Source: Adiantum capillus-veneris (Eukaryota; Streptophyta; Polypodiopsida; Polypodiales; Pteridaceae). Taken from it: a DNA stretch of 64,000 bases. Where the stretch lies: NCBI GenBank assembly GCA_014529385.2, contig CM043957.1:82430881-82494880 (forward strand). The letters run 5' to 3'. The translations under genes were made by a program, and so were the position numbers. Positions 1 through 10,903 of this stretch are shown here, one piece after another (position 1 is the first letter of the stretch; each line of letters begins with the position of its first letter). The notes beneath the pieces are model-generated. The model was not told where the DNA came from and ran no database searches. It saw nothing but the letters and a program-made list of their open reading frames with translations.

Positions 1-1352
1 AGAAGGAGGCAGGTGCCTGTAGTTGATGAAACCTGCTTTAGGCTCCATTCAAATTATGCAAATGAGCAAGGAGTCAGACACTTCTTCCAGCTACCTCTGG
101 TTTACATTGGGCAAGAAACTATTGCACTAAGAATTTGCTCGTCAGTGTAGACGTCCGTTGAGCTTCGCACATGGTTTTGGCTGCTTGCAAAAGCGATCGA
201 TAGCTTGAATTTAGCCAATGATGATGAAGAGCGGATGATGATGAAGAGAGACTGCACACTGGCTGTGGTGCTGAGGACAAAGATGAAAAAGATTGTTTCT
301 ATACTCGAGGTGATTCTTCCATAGTTTCCCTTTGAAGTTTTTGCAGTTATCTCCTTCAGGAATGTTGATCCATCTTCCATTAGTAGGGCCGCTTGCAATT
401 ATTGTCTCCTCCAAAGCTCCAGCTGAAGTGATGAAGGTCCTCCTTCCATCGGCATGTGACTACATGTCAAAGCTCTCATCGCTTGCAAATGTCTGCATGA
501 AGCTATTTAGTCCAAGGAAATAAATGCCTAATTAGCACATGCAAAAATAGAAGGAGCATGATCTTCAGGTGGTGTGATGGGGCGTGGAGCACGCACTAAC
601 TATCAATGACGTAGTTTAAGGACTAAGGCATTGCCCATGTTTTTTCACCTTGACCCTAATTTATTTTTTTTTAATCGACTTGTTAACAAACAATATTTCA
701 GGGCATCGCCTCATACTACACTTGAAACTTTAGTGATACTAAACTAATTTCACTAATCTACAATCACCCAAAAGTCGCTATCATTTTGTCATGTATTACG
801 GATGATTACGGACCCGGTTGTAATTGCTGATTTTTGCATTTGGCAGTAATTACTCATGAGGCAATCCGAAAACTATTGGCTGGCACTTTTTCGCAAGCTA
901 TGCACGTCTTAGGAAGTTAATATTGTTAATCTTGCTCAGGGTATGTGAATTAAATCTGAAAATATAGAGGCATTTTATTAAACAAATAAAATAGCTCAGC
1001 TTTAACCTTGGGGGTGACGATTCAATTTTCAATCGAAAAGCACATAATAATGGTGCTTCTAGATGTTGAGGGCGGCAGGCAGCTAGGGCGTCAAGCAGTG
1101 GAGAGATGTAGAAAGAGGAACTCACTGGAGGCAGGGGGGTTTTGAGGCAAGGCACATTAATCGCCTGGGGTTGGCAATTGAGATGGCACATGACTGCCCC
1201 ATCTTCCTCCTGCCTAAGCCCCATTGGCCCCACAGCCTACCCACACCCTTGTCCCTGCTTTGTATTGCTCACCGATTAAGGTTCTCCAGTCAGCTGACCT
1301 GGCGGCTCCTAGCATCACGTGCTGATGGAGTGGACATTCATTGCTGCGGCCA

Positions 1353-1525
1353 GTTACCACAACAGCCCGGCGGCACCCAGTGCCTCATGTTTCCTTACTA
1401 CAGTTAATGTCGAAGGTAACCCGGGCAGAGTGTACACACCTGCTGCAGCCGAGGGGAGGTGATATGGATCATGCAAGTGATCGGCAAACTTAAGGCACCA
1501 AGTGCCGCGGGGCTGCTGTGGTAAA
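1353..1525. repeat. Imperfect inverted repeat, ~33-bp arms
   Basis: The left arm (1353-1386) and right arm (1493-1525) are near reverse complements; both contain a TTACCACA(A/G)CAGCCC core followed by GGCAC and GTGCC. The loop is about 105 bp. Two related GGTAAC-CAG segments (about 1412-1453 and 1547-1595) are also repeated in direct orientation around it. It could be a foldback element remnant; no target-site duplication was found. Confidence 0.55.
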
Positions 1526-3292
1526 TGACAGCAGCAAGGACTGGCGCAGGTAACCGAGGCAGGGTGGACAAATGCGCACACATTAGCTGCAGCTGCAGTC
1601 GACAGGAGTTGATAGAGAGCAGGGAGGTTAAGCGTGGATCTGTTCGAGCAGTGAGTCATGCTACAGAGGGGCTTAACACTGCAGATGGCTAACAGAACGA
1701 TTGTGAGAAGGAAGAGTGGGGTACGTTGTATATAGGCCTCTCTAGAGTTCGCCCCATAGCTCGAGCCAATGGGTGTTTGGTTGCCTCCCCTCTCGTCAAG
1801 GCATTCCTCCGCTATTCAAGGCACCACGGCCGTTAATGTTCAGAGATTCGCCCGCTGTTCAAGGCAAGCTTGCAACTCTGGAGTCTCGAGGACGTGGACA
1901 CGCCACGATGGAAGGAAACGGGCAAAAGGGAGCAGGACCATCCGTGGCTGCAAGCATTTACAGCCACGTGGATGTTGCTCCGTTCATTTTAATATAAGTA
2001 TAAGATTATGAAAATCCTTGCCTTGAAATATGATCATTTATTTGATTCCTTTTTCAATGCTTGAACCACATAATAGGCCCTTAGGATGTACATACAAGTC
2101 AATACATTTGGTGGGGTGCCCTCTCACTGCATTATTTGTTTGTAATTTTTAGAGGTGGTTCTATTATGCACTATATGAGGTATTCTATGGAGACAAGAAG
2201 GATGTCTACTTAGGAAGGATGACCTGCATTATGTATACCCTCACTCCCATCTGGTTATTAGATGATCTCTCTGACAGATGCTCTGTATTTCAAATTACCT
2301 CTTCCTTTGCTTTGATTATCATCAATGTCTATGCCCCATTGAAAGTCTTTGTAGATCAACAAAAGCTTTGGGCATGGGTTCTTCATCTCCCTTTCTCCCA
2401 TGGCATTTTAGGTGGTGTATTAACATGGTCACCCAAACTTTACAACTACCTTCGGTTCAGTTCATCATTGCCTACGCCGCCCGACTACAAACAATATTTC
2501 ATGATTGCTCGCTATTGACCTCATCCACAAGTTTTACAATAGAATTTAATTTTTTTGTCTTGCCCAAAGGCCCAAGGTGCCTTCTCTTTTGCCCTGTTAA
2601 TAATATGGAACTTTTTTGTTGGGTCTGTAATTGAAAGAGCCTCTCATTTTTTAATTTATACCATTGTTCACTAGCTGCTCTTTGTTGACTAACGTTTGTA
2701 ACACAACAAAGAATATCATCAAGCTGCCTACAATTTTAGGAGCCTCCAAACACAAACAAGCTTTGTTTCTGTTGATATGAACTCATATTGCTGCTAATAT
2801 TAATTTGTATTGCATCCCTAAATTCAAAACGTCTTGCACAAATCATAGACGTGACTAACTGATAAAAATGGATAGTAAGGCCCCTTGAACATCCCTATTA
2901 TATAATACATGCCATGCAACTCCATCTCCATTGAAGGAAAGAGTTATTATGACATGAAGCATGAGACAAAATCCAATCCATAAATGATCAAAGATGCAAA
3001 TATTGTCCCAAAAGGAGCGTTGCTCAAGAAAACCTATCTTACGGCCCACTCTATGTTGGTTTGAATATACATGTTATCCTCTATTTTTTCATTTTGAAGC
3101 TAGAAGATAACCATATGAGATGTTTAATGACATCTCTCTAAAGCAACATGTTTACTAAAATTACTCATTCATAATTTTGGCATACAGGTGCAAGAGGCGG
3201 TGAAGGAAATTGATGGATATTTGGGGGCTGGTGGTGAGATTGATATTGTCACACTCTTTGTTGGCAATGCCTTAGGTGCCTTCTTTTTCACC

Positions 3293-3376
3293 TAAGAATG
3301 CACCGAACATATTTTGAGAAATATCTAGGTGCATTTGAAAAAGAATGCACCTAACATATTTTGAGAAACATAAATC
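3293..3376. repeat. ~48-bp tandem duplication
   Basis: AAGAATGCACC(G/T)AACATATTTTGAGAAA occurs twice in direct orientation about 47 bp apart, with a related GGTGCATT segment between. It is a short local duplication with no coding sense. Confidence 0.6.
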
Positions 3377-4117
3377 CCCAAGAAGCTATGCAATGGAATG
3401 TGTATGATCTGAATTTTTTTTTTGAAAAGTGTTCTTGAAGTTGAAATTTTTATAGGAACCACATTAGAGACATCTTTTTAACCAAAAATAACGTTCATTC
3501 CAAATTCAATGACTTTTATCATTTGAAATGAGATGTAAGCAATTTCTTATACAATTGGCTTTTGCAATGACAATAAATAATTAAATCTCAAAGACAAAAT
3601 ATATTCAAGTTGGGAATAGGTTTATCAACAATAATATTTAGCCATGGACAACTATATGTTGCATTATCAAGGGCAAATTCATCAAAACCCACCAAAATCT
3701 GCTTAAGAGTTGACAAAGTATATACAAAAAAGTGCACAACCAATGGTCTATGAAGAAATATTGAAATTAACAAATAAAAGAAAGTAAAACAAAGTATAAA
3801 CATTTATTTTGATATCCATATAAAATTTCTAAAAAATATTAAACAACAAAATAACAAAATAAATATTCAAAATTATTAGTATTAAAAAAATTCATGAATT
3901 TCATGCCGATTTCAATCAATATTGTTGATACGAAATGAATAACAGATACTCTCATGCTTAAATTTCAAAGAATTCTCAAAAGAGATGGGAAATATAAAGC
4001 AATCAATTGCCTCATAAAACACTTATCTATACTTGCAAGTTAAAGGCATGGCATTATGTGAAACTTGAATATAAACAAGCAATTCATCTAGACATTTATA
4101 CTTGAAATTTATTTTCT

Positions 4118-4217
4118 TTTGTAGTGCTATTTTGGAAAGCTCAACAAAATTATTTACTTAACAAACATTGCATACATTATCTTATATTATTGTTTTCCGT
4201 CCCGTCCGGAAGGCGGG
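4118..4217 (+). repeat. Left copy of an imperfect ~100-bp inverted repeat flanking the CACTA/P450 block
   Basis: This segment is homologous, in opposite orientation, to 14,880-15,005, the leader region upstream of the P450 pseudogene. Shared blocks are GTAGTGCTAT, then GAAAGCYCAACAAAA, then a CCGTC-GAAG-GGTT block ending TACACTAG. The copy near 15 kb has about 27 extra bases after GTAGTGCTAT. Both copies begin with TTTTGTAGTG followed by CTA. This could be an inverted duplication of a P450 leader or the two ends of a larger element that captured the P450; I cannot tell which. Confidence 0.6.
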
Positions 4218-4227
4218 TTAATACACT

Positions 4228-4230
<3 letters not shown>

Positions 4231-4273
<43 letters not shown>

Positions 4274-4287
4274 TATATATATATATA
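4231..4287. repeat. Compound (GT)n(TA)n microsatellite, CACTA insertion site
   Basis: About 20 GT units are followed by a short TA run. The CACTA element begins directly after the ATA at 4285-4287. On the far side of the element the sequence resumes as a TA run and then GATA and GA runs, so the transposon inserted into a compound microsatellite. Confidence 0.9.
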
Positions 4288-4411
4288 CACTACAAGAGGC
4301 TATTCATATTAGCGACGCTCACACAGCGACGCTCAAAAAAAAAATTCCCGTCGTCGCTATGAGCGTCGCAAATTTACAAGTAAATTTGCGACGCTCATAG
4401 CGACGCCGGCT
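4288..4411 (+). repeat. CACTA left terminus with subterminal motifs and a 25-bp perfect hairpin
   Basis: After the 12-bp TIR the motif AGCGACGCTC occurs at once and repeats. The arms 4352-4376 and 4381-4405 are perfectly complementary (25 bp) around the 4-base loop CAAG, each arm holding two copies of the subterminal motif in opposite orientation. Confidence 0.9.
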
Positions 4412-4627
4412 GGGCTAAAAAAAATAACAGAGAACGCCCAAAAACTCAGATCTCAGATCTGAGTTTTTCGGCGCCCTCAAGCAAGGAGCAGGTAACGCTC
4501 TCCCTCTCTCTCTCTCTCTCTTTCTTCTCCACACACACACACACACACACACGAGGAGAGGAAGGAGAGCCAGGTATGCTCCTTCCCTCTCCTCACTCTC
4601 ATGTTCCCTTCCCCTCTTTCTCTCTCC

Positions 4628-4663
<36 letters not shown>

Positions 4664-4677
4664 TAGTGTTTTTGAGA

Positions 4678-4717
<40 letters not shown>

Positions 4718-4998
4718 AAGAGTACAAACATAAACAAAAACGCACACACACATACATAAACAAAGAATGCACACACACATTGAGAGAGGAAAAGAGAGAG
4801 AGAGCATGCATAAACAAAAAACGCACACATTGAGAGAGGAAAAGAGAGAGAGAAAATGCATAAACAAAAAACGCACACATTGAGAGAGGAAAAGAGAGAG
4901 AAAACATGCATAAACAAAAAAACGCACACACATTGAGAGAGAAAGAGAGAGAAACTAATTTAACGTCGTAGGAAACTAATTAAAATTAAAAGACCTAA
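4412..4998. repeat. CT/GA and CA microsatellites and a ~54-bp minisatellite inside the CACTA element
   Basis: CT, CA and GA runs occupy 4498-4720. From about 4735 to 4950 a unit of roughly 54 bp (GCATAAACAAAAAACGCACA plus CATTGAGAGAGGAAAAGAG) is repeated about four times with variation. Long open frames here on both strands come only from dinucleotide repeats and are not genes. Confidence 0.85.
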
Positions 4999-4999
4999 A

Positions 5000-5070
5000 G
5001 ATCTAGCCGACGAGGAGTTGAACTCAAGACCTATTATTCAAGAGGAAAATGGCATAACCAATCTATCATA
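5000..5070 (-). other. Degenerate tRNA-like (SINE-like) sequence
   Basis: On the minus strand an A-box-like ATAGATTGGTTATGCCA is followed about 30 bases later by a B-box-like GAGTTCAACTCCT. This spacing and order match the internal promoter of a tRNA gene. A full cloverleaf was not established and no CCA or poly-A end was identified, so it is at best a tRNA-derived remnant inside the transposon. Confidence 0.3.
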
Positions 5071-5338
5071 CTTGGCATGGGTGATAGAAAGGTTATACCA
5101 TTTATCTCTTTTTATTGGCACACACATCTACACACGCGCGCACACACAAGAAGAAGAGAGTTATAATGTCGTAGGAAACTATCCTAAAAGACGTTAAAGA
5201 TTAGGTTAGATGTAGACTTACGTTAAATTAGATTTAGGTTTATTTAAGTTAAATTAGATTAGATTTAGGTTTATTTTTAGTTAGATTTACGTTTATTTAC
5301 GCTAGATTTAGATTTACGTTATATTAGATTAGATTTAG

Positions 5339-5699
5339 GTCTCCATAGACTGCGATGCCTGCATGAAGCGGGTGAAGAAAGCCCTCAATGGAATATAGGG
5401 TATTGATGCCTTCACTCATGGTGGGCTCCGTCGATCCAAAAGTACTGGTGAAATGTCTTCAGAAGATAGGGAAGAAGGTGGATCTTCAAGGCGGCAAGAG
5501 TCACTACGTCCCCGACAATGACCATCTAGACAACCTCTAGTCATTCAACAGCAACTTCAAAGTTAGTAACAAGAGCAAGAACGGTCCAAAGGGCCAATTG
5601 CTGTCGTCAGATGTGGATGGAGATGAGGCAGCGTCACCGCCGGAAGTTAACTCTCACATATTTAGTGAAGAGAATGCCAACTCTTGCCGAGTTATGTGA
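5339..5699 (+). pseudogene. HMA-domain (HIPP-type) gene fragment inside the CACTA element
   Basis: Translation from 5339 gives VSIDCDACMKRVKKALNGI and then a stop. This fits the first half of a heavy-metal-associated domain, with the CxxC metal-binding motif as CDAC. After a frame change, translation from about 5430 gives VDPKVLVKCLQKIGKKVDL, which fits the second half (a VDP..VL..LQK.GKK..L pattern). A Ser/Lys/Asp-rich tail follows to a TGA at 5697-5699, with a TAG at 5538-5540. In plants such proteins (HIPPs) bind metal ions through this domain and are often prenylated at the C-terminus; no CaaX end is visible here. It is broken by at least two stops and one frameshift. Its position inside the transposon suggests gene capture. 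Confidence 0.7.
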
Positions 5700-5828
5700 A
5701 AAATTATGTGTTAAATCAGTTTTAAGGTTCTTATAATCCCTGTTAGTTTAGTTCTTTGTTTTTAATATAACATAATTTACATTAGATTTAGATTTATGTT
5801 ATATTAGATTAGACTTAGGTTTATTTAG

Positions 5829-5834
5829 GTTTAC

Positions 5835-5883
<49 letters not shown>
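5829..5883. repeat. (CA)n microsatellite
   Basis: An almost pure CA run of about 27 units at the start of the second 180-bp direct repeat copy. Confidence 0.95.
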
Positions 5884-5885
<2 letters not shown>

Positions 5886-6030
5886 GAAGAAGAGAGTTTT
5901 AACGTCGTAGGAAACTATCCCAAAAGACGTTAAAGATTAGGTTAGATGTAGACTTACATTAAATTAGATTTAGGTTTATTTTTAGTTAGATTTACATTTA
6001 TTTAGATTTACGCTTATTTACGTTAGATCG

Positions 6031-6315
6031 AGTCCACGCAAGAATTACTTACGGTTTAGGGTTTAGAGTTAGACGAACAGTGAAAAGATCTACTGTGAAA
6101 AGATGTTAAGATGCTGTGAAGTGCTACAGCTAGAGAAGAGGCAAAGGGCTTTTGTCCACTACATGCAGTATCATGTAGACGTGGGTCTGTAGATTTCTTG
6201 TACCCACAAATATAGGTATTGACCAATAAAGACGAGATTATAACCCGGTGGTTCTGATCTCCGTGCACCTCTAGACCGAGGTGTGCGGGGATTGGACATG
6301 ACTAGAGAATGTGAG

Positions 6316-6351
<36 letters not shown>

Positions 6352-6413
6352 GACGAAGAATGCCAATAGAATATTAAATTTGTTGTCCAGGTTATAAGAT
6401 TTTTATCCTCATT
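6031..6413. other. CACTA internal spacer upstream of the transposase gene
   Basis: No coding sense seen. A (GA)n run of about 17 units lies at 6315-6349, immediately upstream of the first transposase exon. The promoter of the transposase should lie here, but no convincing TATA box was identified. Confidence 0.5.
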
Positions 6414-8377
6414 ATGAGTAGTGACGAGGATGTGGGACCGTCCAACCGAAACACCTATCTCTCAACGAGGGTCTTATGTCCTTGTAATCAATGCAAGCAT
6501 GCTGTGCGATGGACAAGACGTGTTTCTTTGCAGCACGTTCGCGAATTTGGCGAGTTCGATCCATCTATTATAGATCGAGTTGTTGCCAATTATAACTCGT
6601 CGGACTCTGACGCTGGCCAACAAGCAGCAATCTTGCAATCCAATAGACGTGTTCGCAGGCGCTTTGGTCAAGCAGCATATGTGAGGCCACAAGATGTAGC
6701 CTCTGACAGCTCGGGGGATGATCATGCAGAGCACATTCTCAACGAGGCAATGTTTGAGCCCGAGATTGATGAAATGATCGAGACGATCATGGATTCAGAA
6801 AGGCTTATCTATGATGATATGAAAAGTGAAGCCGATACGCCATTGTATAATGGAGCACGTATGTCTAGATTGAAAGCACTCCTGGTTCTTCTCAACATGC
6901 AGGCAAAGTTTGGATGGAGTGACACTAGCGTCACAATGCTTTTCAGGTGATCTATTACAATTAGTTTACTTTAATAAAACTCTAAACGTATAATGATCTG
7001 ATAGATTTTTACACGACTGTATCGTATTTTTATGTTGTGTATATTGCTTAAAGAGCACATACTACCAGCTGACAATGTGATGCCAGATTCCCGAGATGAA
7101 GCAAGAAAGATTTTACGAAACTTGGGGATGGATTACAATTCTATCCACGCTTGTCCTAATGACTGTATTCTTTTCAGAGGGGAATACATAGACATGGAGA
7201 AGTGTCCGAAATGTGATTCCGAAAGATATCAAGTAGATCTCCACAGGACAAAAATACCACAAAAGGTTTTGCAACATTTTCCTCTGCTTCCTCGCATCAA
7301 GCATTTCTTCGAATGTAAGTCCATGGCCGCCCTAGCATCATGGCATGAGGAGAATAAATCTTCGGATGGTGTGCTACGAATTCCTGCAGATTGCGCAGCC
7401 TGGAAACATATAGATGGAACATGGTCGGATTTTGCCAGGGAAGCTCGAAATTTGCGCTTAGGCCTGGCTATGGATGGCGTAAATCCATTTGGTCAAAGAT
7501 CAACATCTTACAGTGTATGGCCCGTTGTCATCGTCAACTACAACATTCCCCCGTGGCTGACTACGAAGAAGGGGCACCTATGGCTAAGCTTGATTGTGCC
7601 AGGGCGATATAAAGTGGAGAATATGGATGTGTATCTTCGTCCACTATTGGAAGAGCTACAACAATTGTGGATTGGCATAGAGGTGGTGGATATGAGCCGA
7701 CACACAGGATGACGGAATGCTTTGATCAGAGGCATTCTAATGTGGACCATGCATGACTATCCCGGGCTAACAGAATGCTCAGGTGATCTATTGACACTCC
7801 TCACTCAGACACTGTAAATCTTGTTTTTTCCCATAGTTGATCTATTATCATGTGTATACATGCAGGGCTTCAAACAAGCGGATACAGAGCATGTGTCACA
7901 TGTGGACCTAGACTGAATGCACGTAGGGCGCCCTCATTGAAGAAGCAAATCTACGAAGGTCATCAAGCGTATCTTCCAGAGAATCATGTGTTACACGACG
8001 GCTTTTTGGGAAGAGAGCCACCAAGGATGTCTGCACAAGCATGGTTAGAGCAGAAGGAGATGTGCGATGACGGATTGCCTCCAGGGATGAAGAGACTATC
8101 TCTATGGTACGAGTTACCATACTGGACCCGACTCATGATCAATCACTTGCTCGATCCAATGCACATATTCAAGAATGTGGGTAATCTACTATGGGACCAT
8201 CTGACCGGCAAGAAAGATACTTTGGGTGCGGTGGTGCCAGCCGCTACGGTGGTGCCAGACGAGCATCAAGATGCTACTACTCTATATGGGGTGCATGCAG
8301 AGGAGCTACAAAATGAAACAGAGGATATGTGTTTAAACGGAGAGCTCTATATAGATATAGCTAGGAAGTTATGCTGA
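6414..8377 (+). pseudogene. TNP2-like CACTA transposase, broken and C-terminally truncated
   Basis: Exon 1 (6414-6946) opens with a transposase-associated zinc-binding pattern (CPCNQCKH... then LQHVREFGEFD) and an acidic middle. The next exon block (about 7032-7782) carries the TNP2 (Transposase_21 family) signatures NLGMDYNSIHACPNDCILFR and CPKCDSERYQ. The last exon (7866-8377) has GYRACVTCGP, LPYWTRLMINHLLDPMHIFK and NVGNLLWDHLTGKKDT, equivalent to the family's DVMHIEKNV region. The 83-nt intron 7783-7865 joins cleanly (TGCTCAG then GGCTTC). A TGA at 7710-7712 interrupts the second block and looks like CGA to TGA; the frame stays meaningful beyond it. The exon 1 to exon 2 junction does not resolve in phase. 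After about residue 100 of the last exon similarity ends and the frame stops at 8377, so the C-terminal part of a normal TNP2 is absent. The protein would cut and join transposon ends. Confidence 0.85.
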
Positions 8378-8680
8378 GTTATGCGAGGATGAGAGAGAGA
8401 TCTCTTAAAGCCACAAATATTGTATTTGAACAATTTTGCTCCGTGTTGTAAAAGCTCTGGCTCTCTAAGTACCTTCCATGGTGTATAACGCTCTTTTCTA
8501 CCCGCGCTCACATCTTTTGATTGAAAATTCTGAGTTTTTGACTTGCCTCTTCTATCACTCAATTCATTGCGTCATTGTATTTATATGCGTCATTACGTCA
8601 TTGTATTTAATGGTCTTTGTGTCATTGTCTACTCTATTCATTCAATATTAAGTTTAAATATTCGTGTGTTTAATGCAGGT

Positions 8681-9988
8681 ATGGATGATGAGGAGTTTCT
8701 TTCTTCTTTGTCACCGCAGCAGAGACAGTGGTACGTGGAGCGTCATCGCTCTGGCGCATCATCGCGCGCTCCTACTCCATCCGCATCTCCCTCTCTTTCG
8801 GAGCATTCGGCGTGCTCCGAAGCTTCGGCGTCGACGAGACGATCTTCACACTCGTCTAGACACCGGCGCTCGAGTGGTGGTGGTGGCGGTTGTTGTGGGG
8901 ATTCCGCCGCCGATGCCTCCACACCGCCTCGTGTTCGACGAGGCTCTTTACCCTCCCCTTCTTTGCCCGCCCCCACACCAGCCACAGCATCGCCATCTAC
9001 GCCAGGTTTTGCGCGTCTGACTGTTCCTAGCAACTACACACCTCTACCTACTCCGCCAGGAGCCACCCCACTCGACACTCCTCGCTTCGGGGCCCAGACG
9101 CCGGTGGAGACACCTGACGTCCGTACCCCCATCGACACGCCGCTAGAGACCCCTGCCGGGACACCCAGGTTCACGCGTCACCGGCCAGAGGGCTTGCCTT
9201 ACTCCGTCGACTTCAGCGGCGGCATCATCATGGATGATGACGGCAAGAAGGTGATCTCGCGCATGCGTGGTCTTTGCTCTGCTGTTTAGACACTACATAC
9301 TAAACAAATGGAGTGAAGTACCAAGTGATTTAAAAAACAGAGTCATCAGCATACTTCATGATGAGTTTCCCATTCCAACACGGGATCAGCGCTTCAATGA
9401 ATACCTAATGAAGATTCGAATGCACGAATACTGCAAACACAAGCGTTCCGAAGTGCAAAAAGCAATCAAGCATGGGTGGAACAGGCCAGATTGGCTGGCC
9501 AAAGAAGATTGGGAGAATGCGAAGAAAGCAGTGCGCGAGAATCCCGACAAGTGGAAGCAACAAAAGGATGCAGCCAGAGCGCGAGTAGAGGCAGGGAGCT
9601 CGCACCACTTGGGGAGCAGTGGATGGGCATCATTTGAGGCCGATTTTGTAAGTGTTTTCGCATTGCTCTTTATGTTCGATAGTCTAGGGTTTATGAGTTT
9701 TTTAATTCTAACATAATGAAATCTTTGTATGTTTTGACAGTGGTCGATGACAGGACGTGATCCCACACCGTACGAGCACGAGTACGCAGGCAGGAAGGGC
9801 TTAAACGCCCTGATGGACATTTTCAGCTCTCGCGGCGGCATGGTTAGTATTAGGGTTTACTCTTTTCTATTTTTTGTATTGTTTTATAAATGTCATTATA
9901 TGTTTATACTTATTGAAAGCTGTCTTATTGTCTTTTTTTGCAGAATCCGACAGATACGCCGCTTGGACGCGATGAGACATCTGACTAG
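8681..9988 (+). CDS. Second En/Spm-type transposon protein (Transposase_24/Ptta-like), with introns
   Basis: The start at 8681 (MDDEEFLSSLSPQQRQW) follows a possible acceptor (TTTAATGCAG). A Ser-rich region and a Pro/Thr-rich stretch with repeated TP motifs follow, then a conserved C-terminal part: RHYILNKWSEVPSDLKNRV, MKIRMHEYCKHKRSEVQ, GWNRPDWLAKEDWENAKK and W..MTGRDPTPYEHEY. This is the pattern of the plant Ptta/En/Spm protein family that accompanies TNP2. Two short introns are clear and in phase 0: 9648-9740 (93 nt) and 9843-9943 (101 nt); the last exon ends in TAG at 9986-9988. Near 9260-9290 the frame shifts by one base between the Pro-rich part and RHYILNKW; the gap is too short for an intron, so it is probably an indel. 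In other elements such proteins bind subterminal motifs, here presumably the CGTCGCT arrays. Confidence 0.75.
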
Positions 9989-10101
9989 ACGACGTCAGTT
10001 TAGCCGTAGCTAGATAGCATTAGTTTAGGGTTTCTCATAGCTTATGTATCATGAGACAGATTTTATACGTCTTTTTGAACCATGTATATTATTACATTTG
10101 T
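9989..10101. other. 3' flank of the second CACTA gene
   Basis: AT-rich untranslated sequence between the stop codon and the retrotransposon insertion. No poly-A signal was assigned with confidence. The target site TTTGT is at 10097-10101. Confidence 0.6.
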
Positions 10102-10902
10102 TGTTAAGTATGGAGCCTAATTTACCCTTGTAATTTTCTGTGGTAAAAGCGCACATTTGTAAGGCCCCCATTATGAGGAGAAGCCATTGTGCGTGAAGGA
10201 AAATCACTCACCGGAAACCAAAATTTTCACGGACAAGAATCAGGGGCAACTTTAAACGCCTCGGGGGCGGAGGCCCCCGAGACTTTTTTTTTCGCCGGAA
10301 TATTCTTTTTCACCGGAATATTATGGCCGGCCGGCGGCCGAAAAGTGGTCGGAAAACAACCGGTCGGTTGGCCGGTGGCCGGTAGTCAATGGCTGATGGC
10401 CGGTGGTCGGAAGTCAATGGCCGGTGGTCGGAAGTCAATGGCCGGTGGCTGGTGGCCGAATTCAAAAGCGGACTTGTCTTCTCAAGGGCGGCCACACATG
10501 GGCGGATTGGAGGGTCCGATTTGGACTTATTTGCACAAGGGCGGCTACACATGGCTGTCTCTCATAAGAGAGGGCAGCCCTTTTGGCCTATAAAAGGAGG
10601 CCATTTCTACACACATTTCAGAGTGTGAAGTTGATGCAACAAGGTGAGTGTGAGGTGGTGAGAGTGAAGCAAGGCGGGAGCTCCATTAAGGGTATAATCC
10701 CTTTGTAAATTACTTCTTGTTTTGAAGTACTAAAGCCATTGAGTGGCTGCTTTCCCGTGGACGTAGCCCACATTGGGTGAACCACGTATATCGTGTGTAC
10801 TCTCTCTCTCTCTCTACTCTATAATCTCGTGTATGTAAATATGTCTCTCTCCATTAATTAATCTACTCAATTATCTATTTAGCTACGTCTTATTTCCTAA
10901 CA
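10102..10902 (+). repeat. 5' LTR (801 bp)
   Basis: It begins TGTTAAGTATGG and ends TTTCCTAACA. It includes a GGCC-rich tract with short tandem repeats (GTCGGAAGTCAATGGCCGGT) at about 10380-10460, and a TATA box TATAAAAGG at 10589-10597 that would start the genomic RNA. Confidence 0.92.
10589..10597 (+). promoter_or_regulatory. LTR TATA box
   Basis: TATAAAAGG lies within a GGCC-TATAAAAGGAGGCC context, repeated at 13030-13038 in the 3' LTR. It is the probable Pol II core promoter of the retrotransposon. Confidence 0.65.
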
Positions 10903-10903
10903 A

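Larger units (their letters stand above)
1..4116. other. Gene-poor region with no recognised gene
   Basis: I find no protein I recognise and no intron-exon pattern in this stretch. The minus strand at about 100-540 stays open in short overlapping pieces, which could be a remnant exon, but nothing matches a family I know. Local structure is limited to an inverted repeat near 1.35-1.53 kb and a tandem duplication near 3.3 kb, listed separately. The rest is AT-rich with ordinary homopolymers. The last bases before 4,126 read TTTTGTAGTG, which resembles the outer end of a CACTA transposon, but I could not find a partner terminus. Confidence 0.5.
5149..6030 (+). repeat. ~180-bp direct repeats flanking the HMA fragment
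   Basis: Blocks 5149-5338 and 5884-6030 share AAGAAGAAGAGAGTT, TCGTAGGAAACTATCC, AAAGACGTTAAAGATTAGG and the following TAGATTTAGGTTTATTT stretch, in the same orientation. They bracket the HMA-like fragment at 5339-5699, so that segment lies between two copies of one AT-rich block. Confidence 0.8.

Noticed and set aside
1769-2011. Two overlapping ~75-80-codon plus-strand frames as a small gene
   Set aside because: No domain, no homologous pattern and both frames equally open; likely chance in GC-richer DNA.
4415-4933. Long Cys/Val/Ser/Leu-rich minus-strand reading frame as a protein
   Set aside because: It is generated entirely by GA, CA and minisatellite repeats; three overlapping frames are all open.
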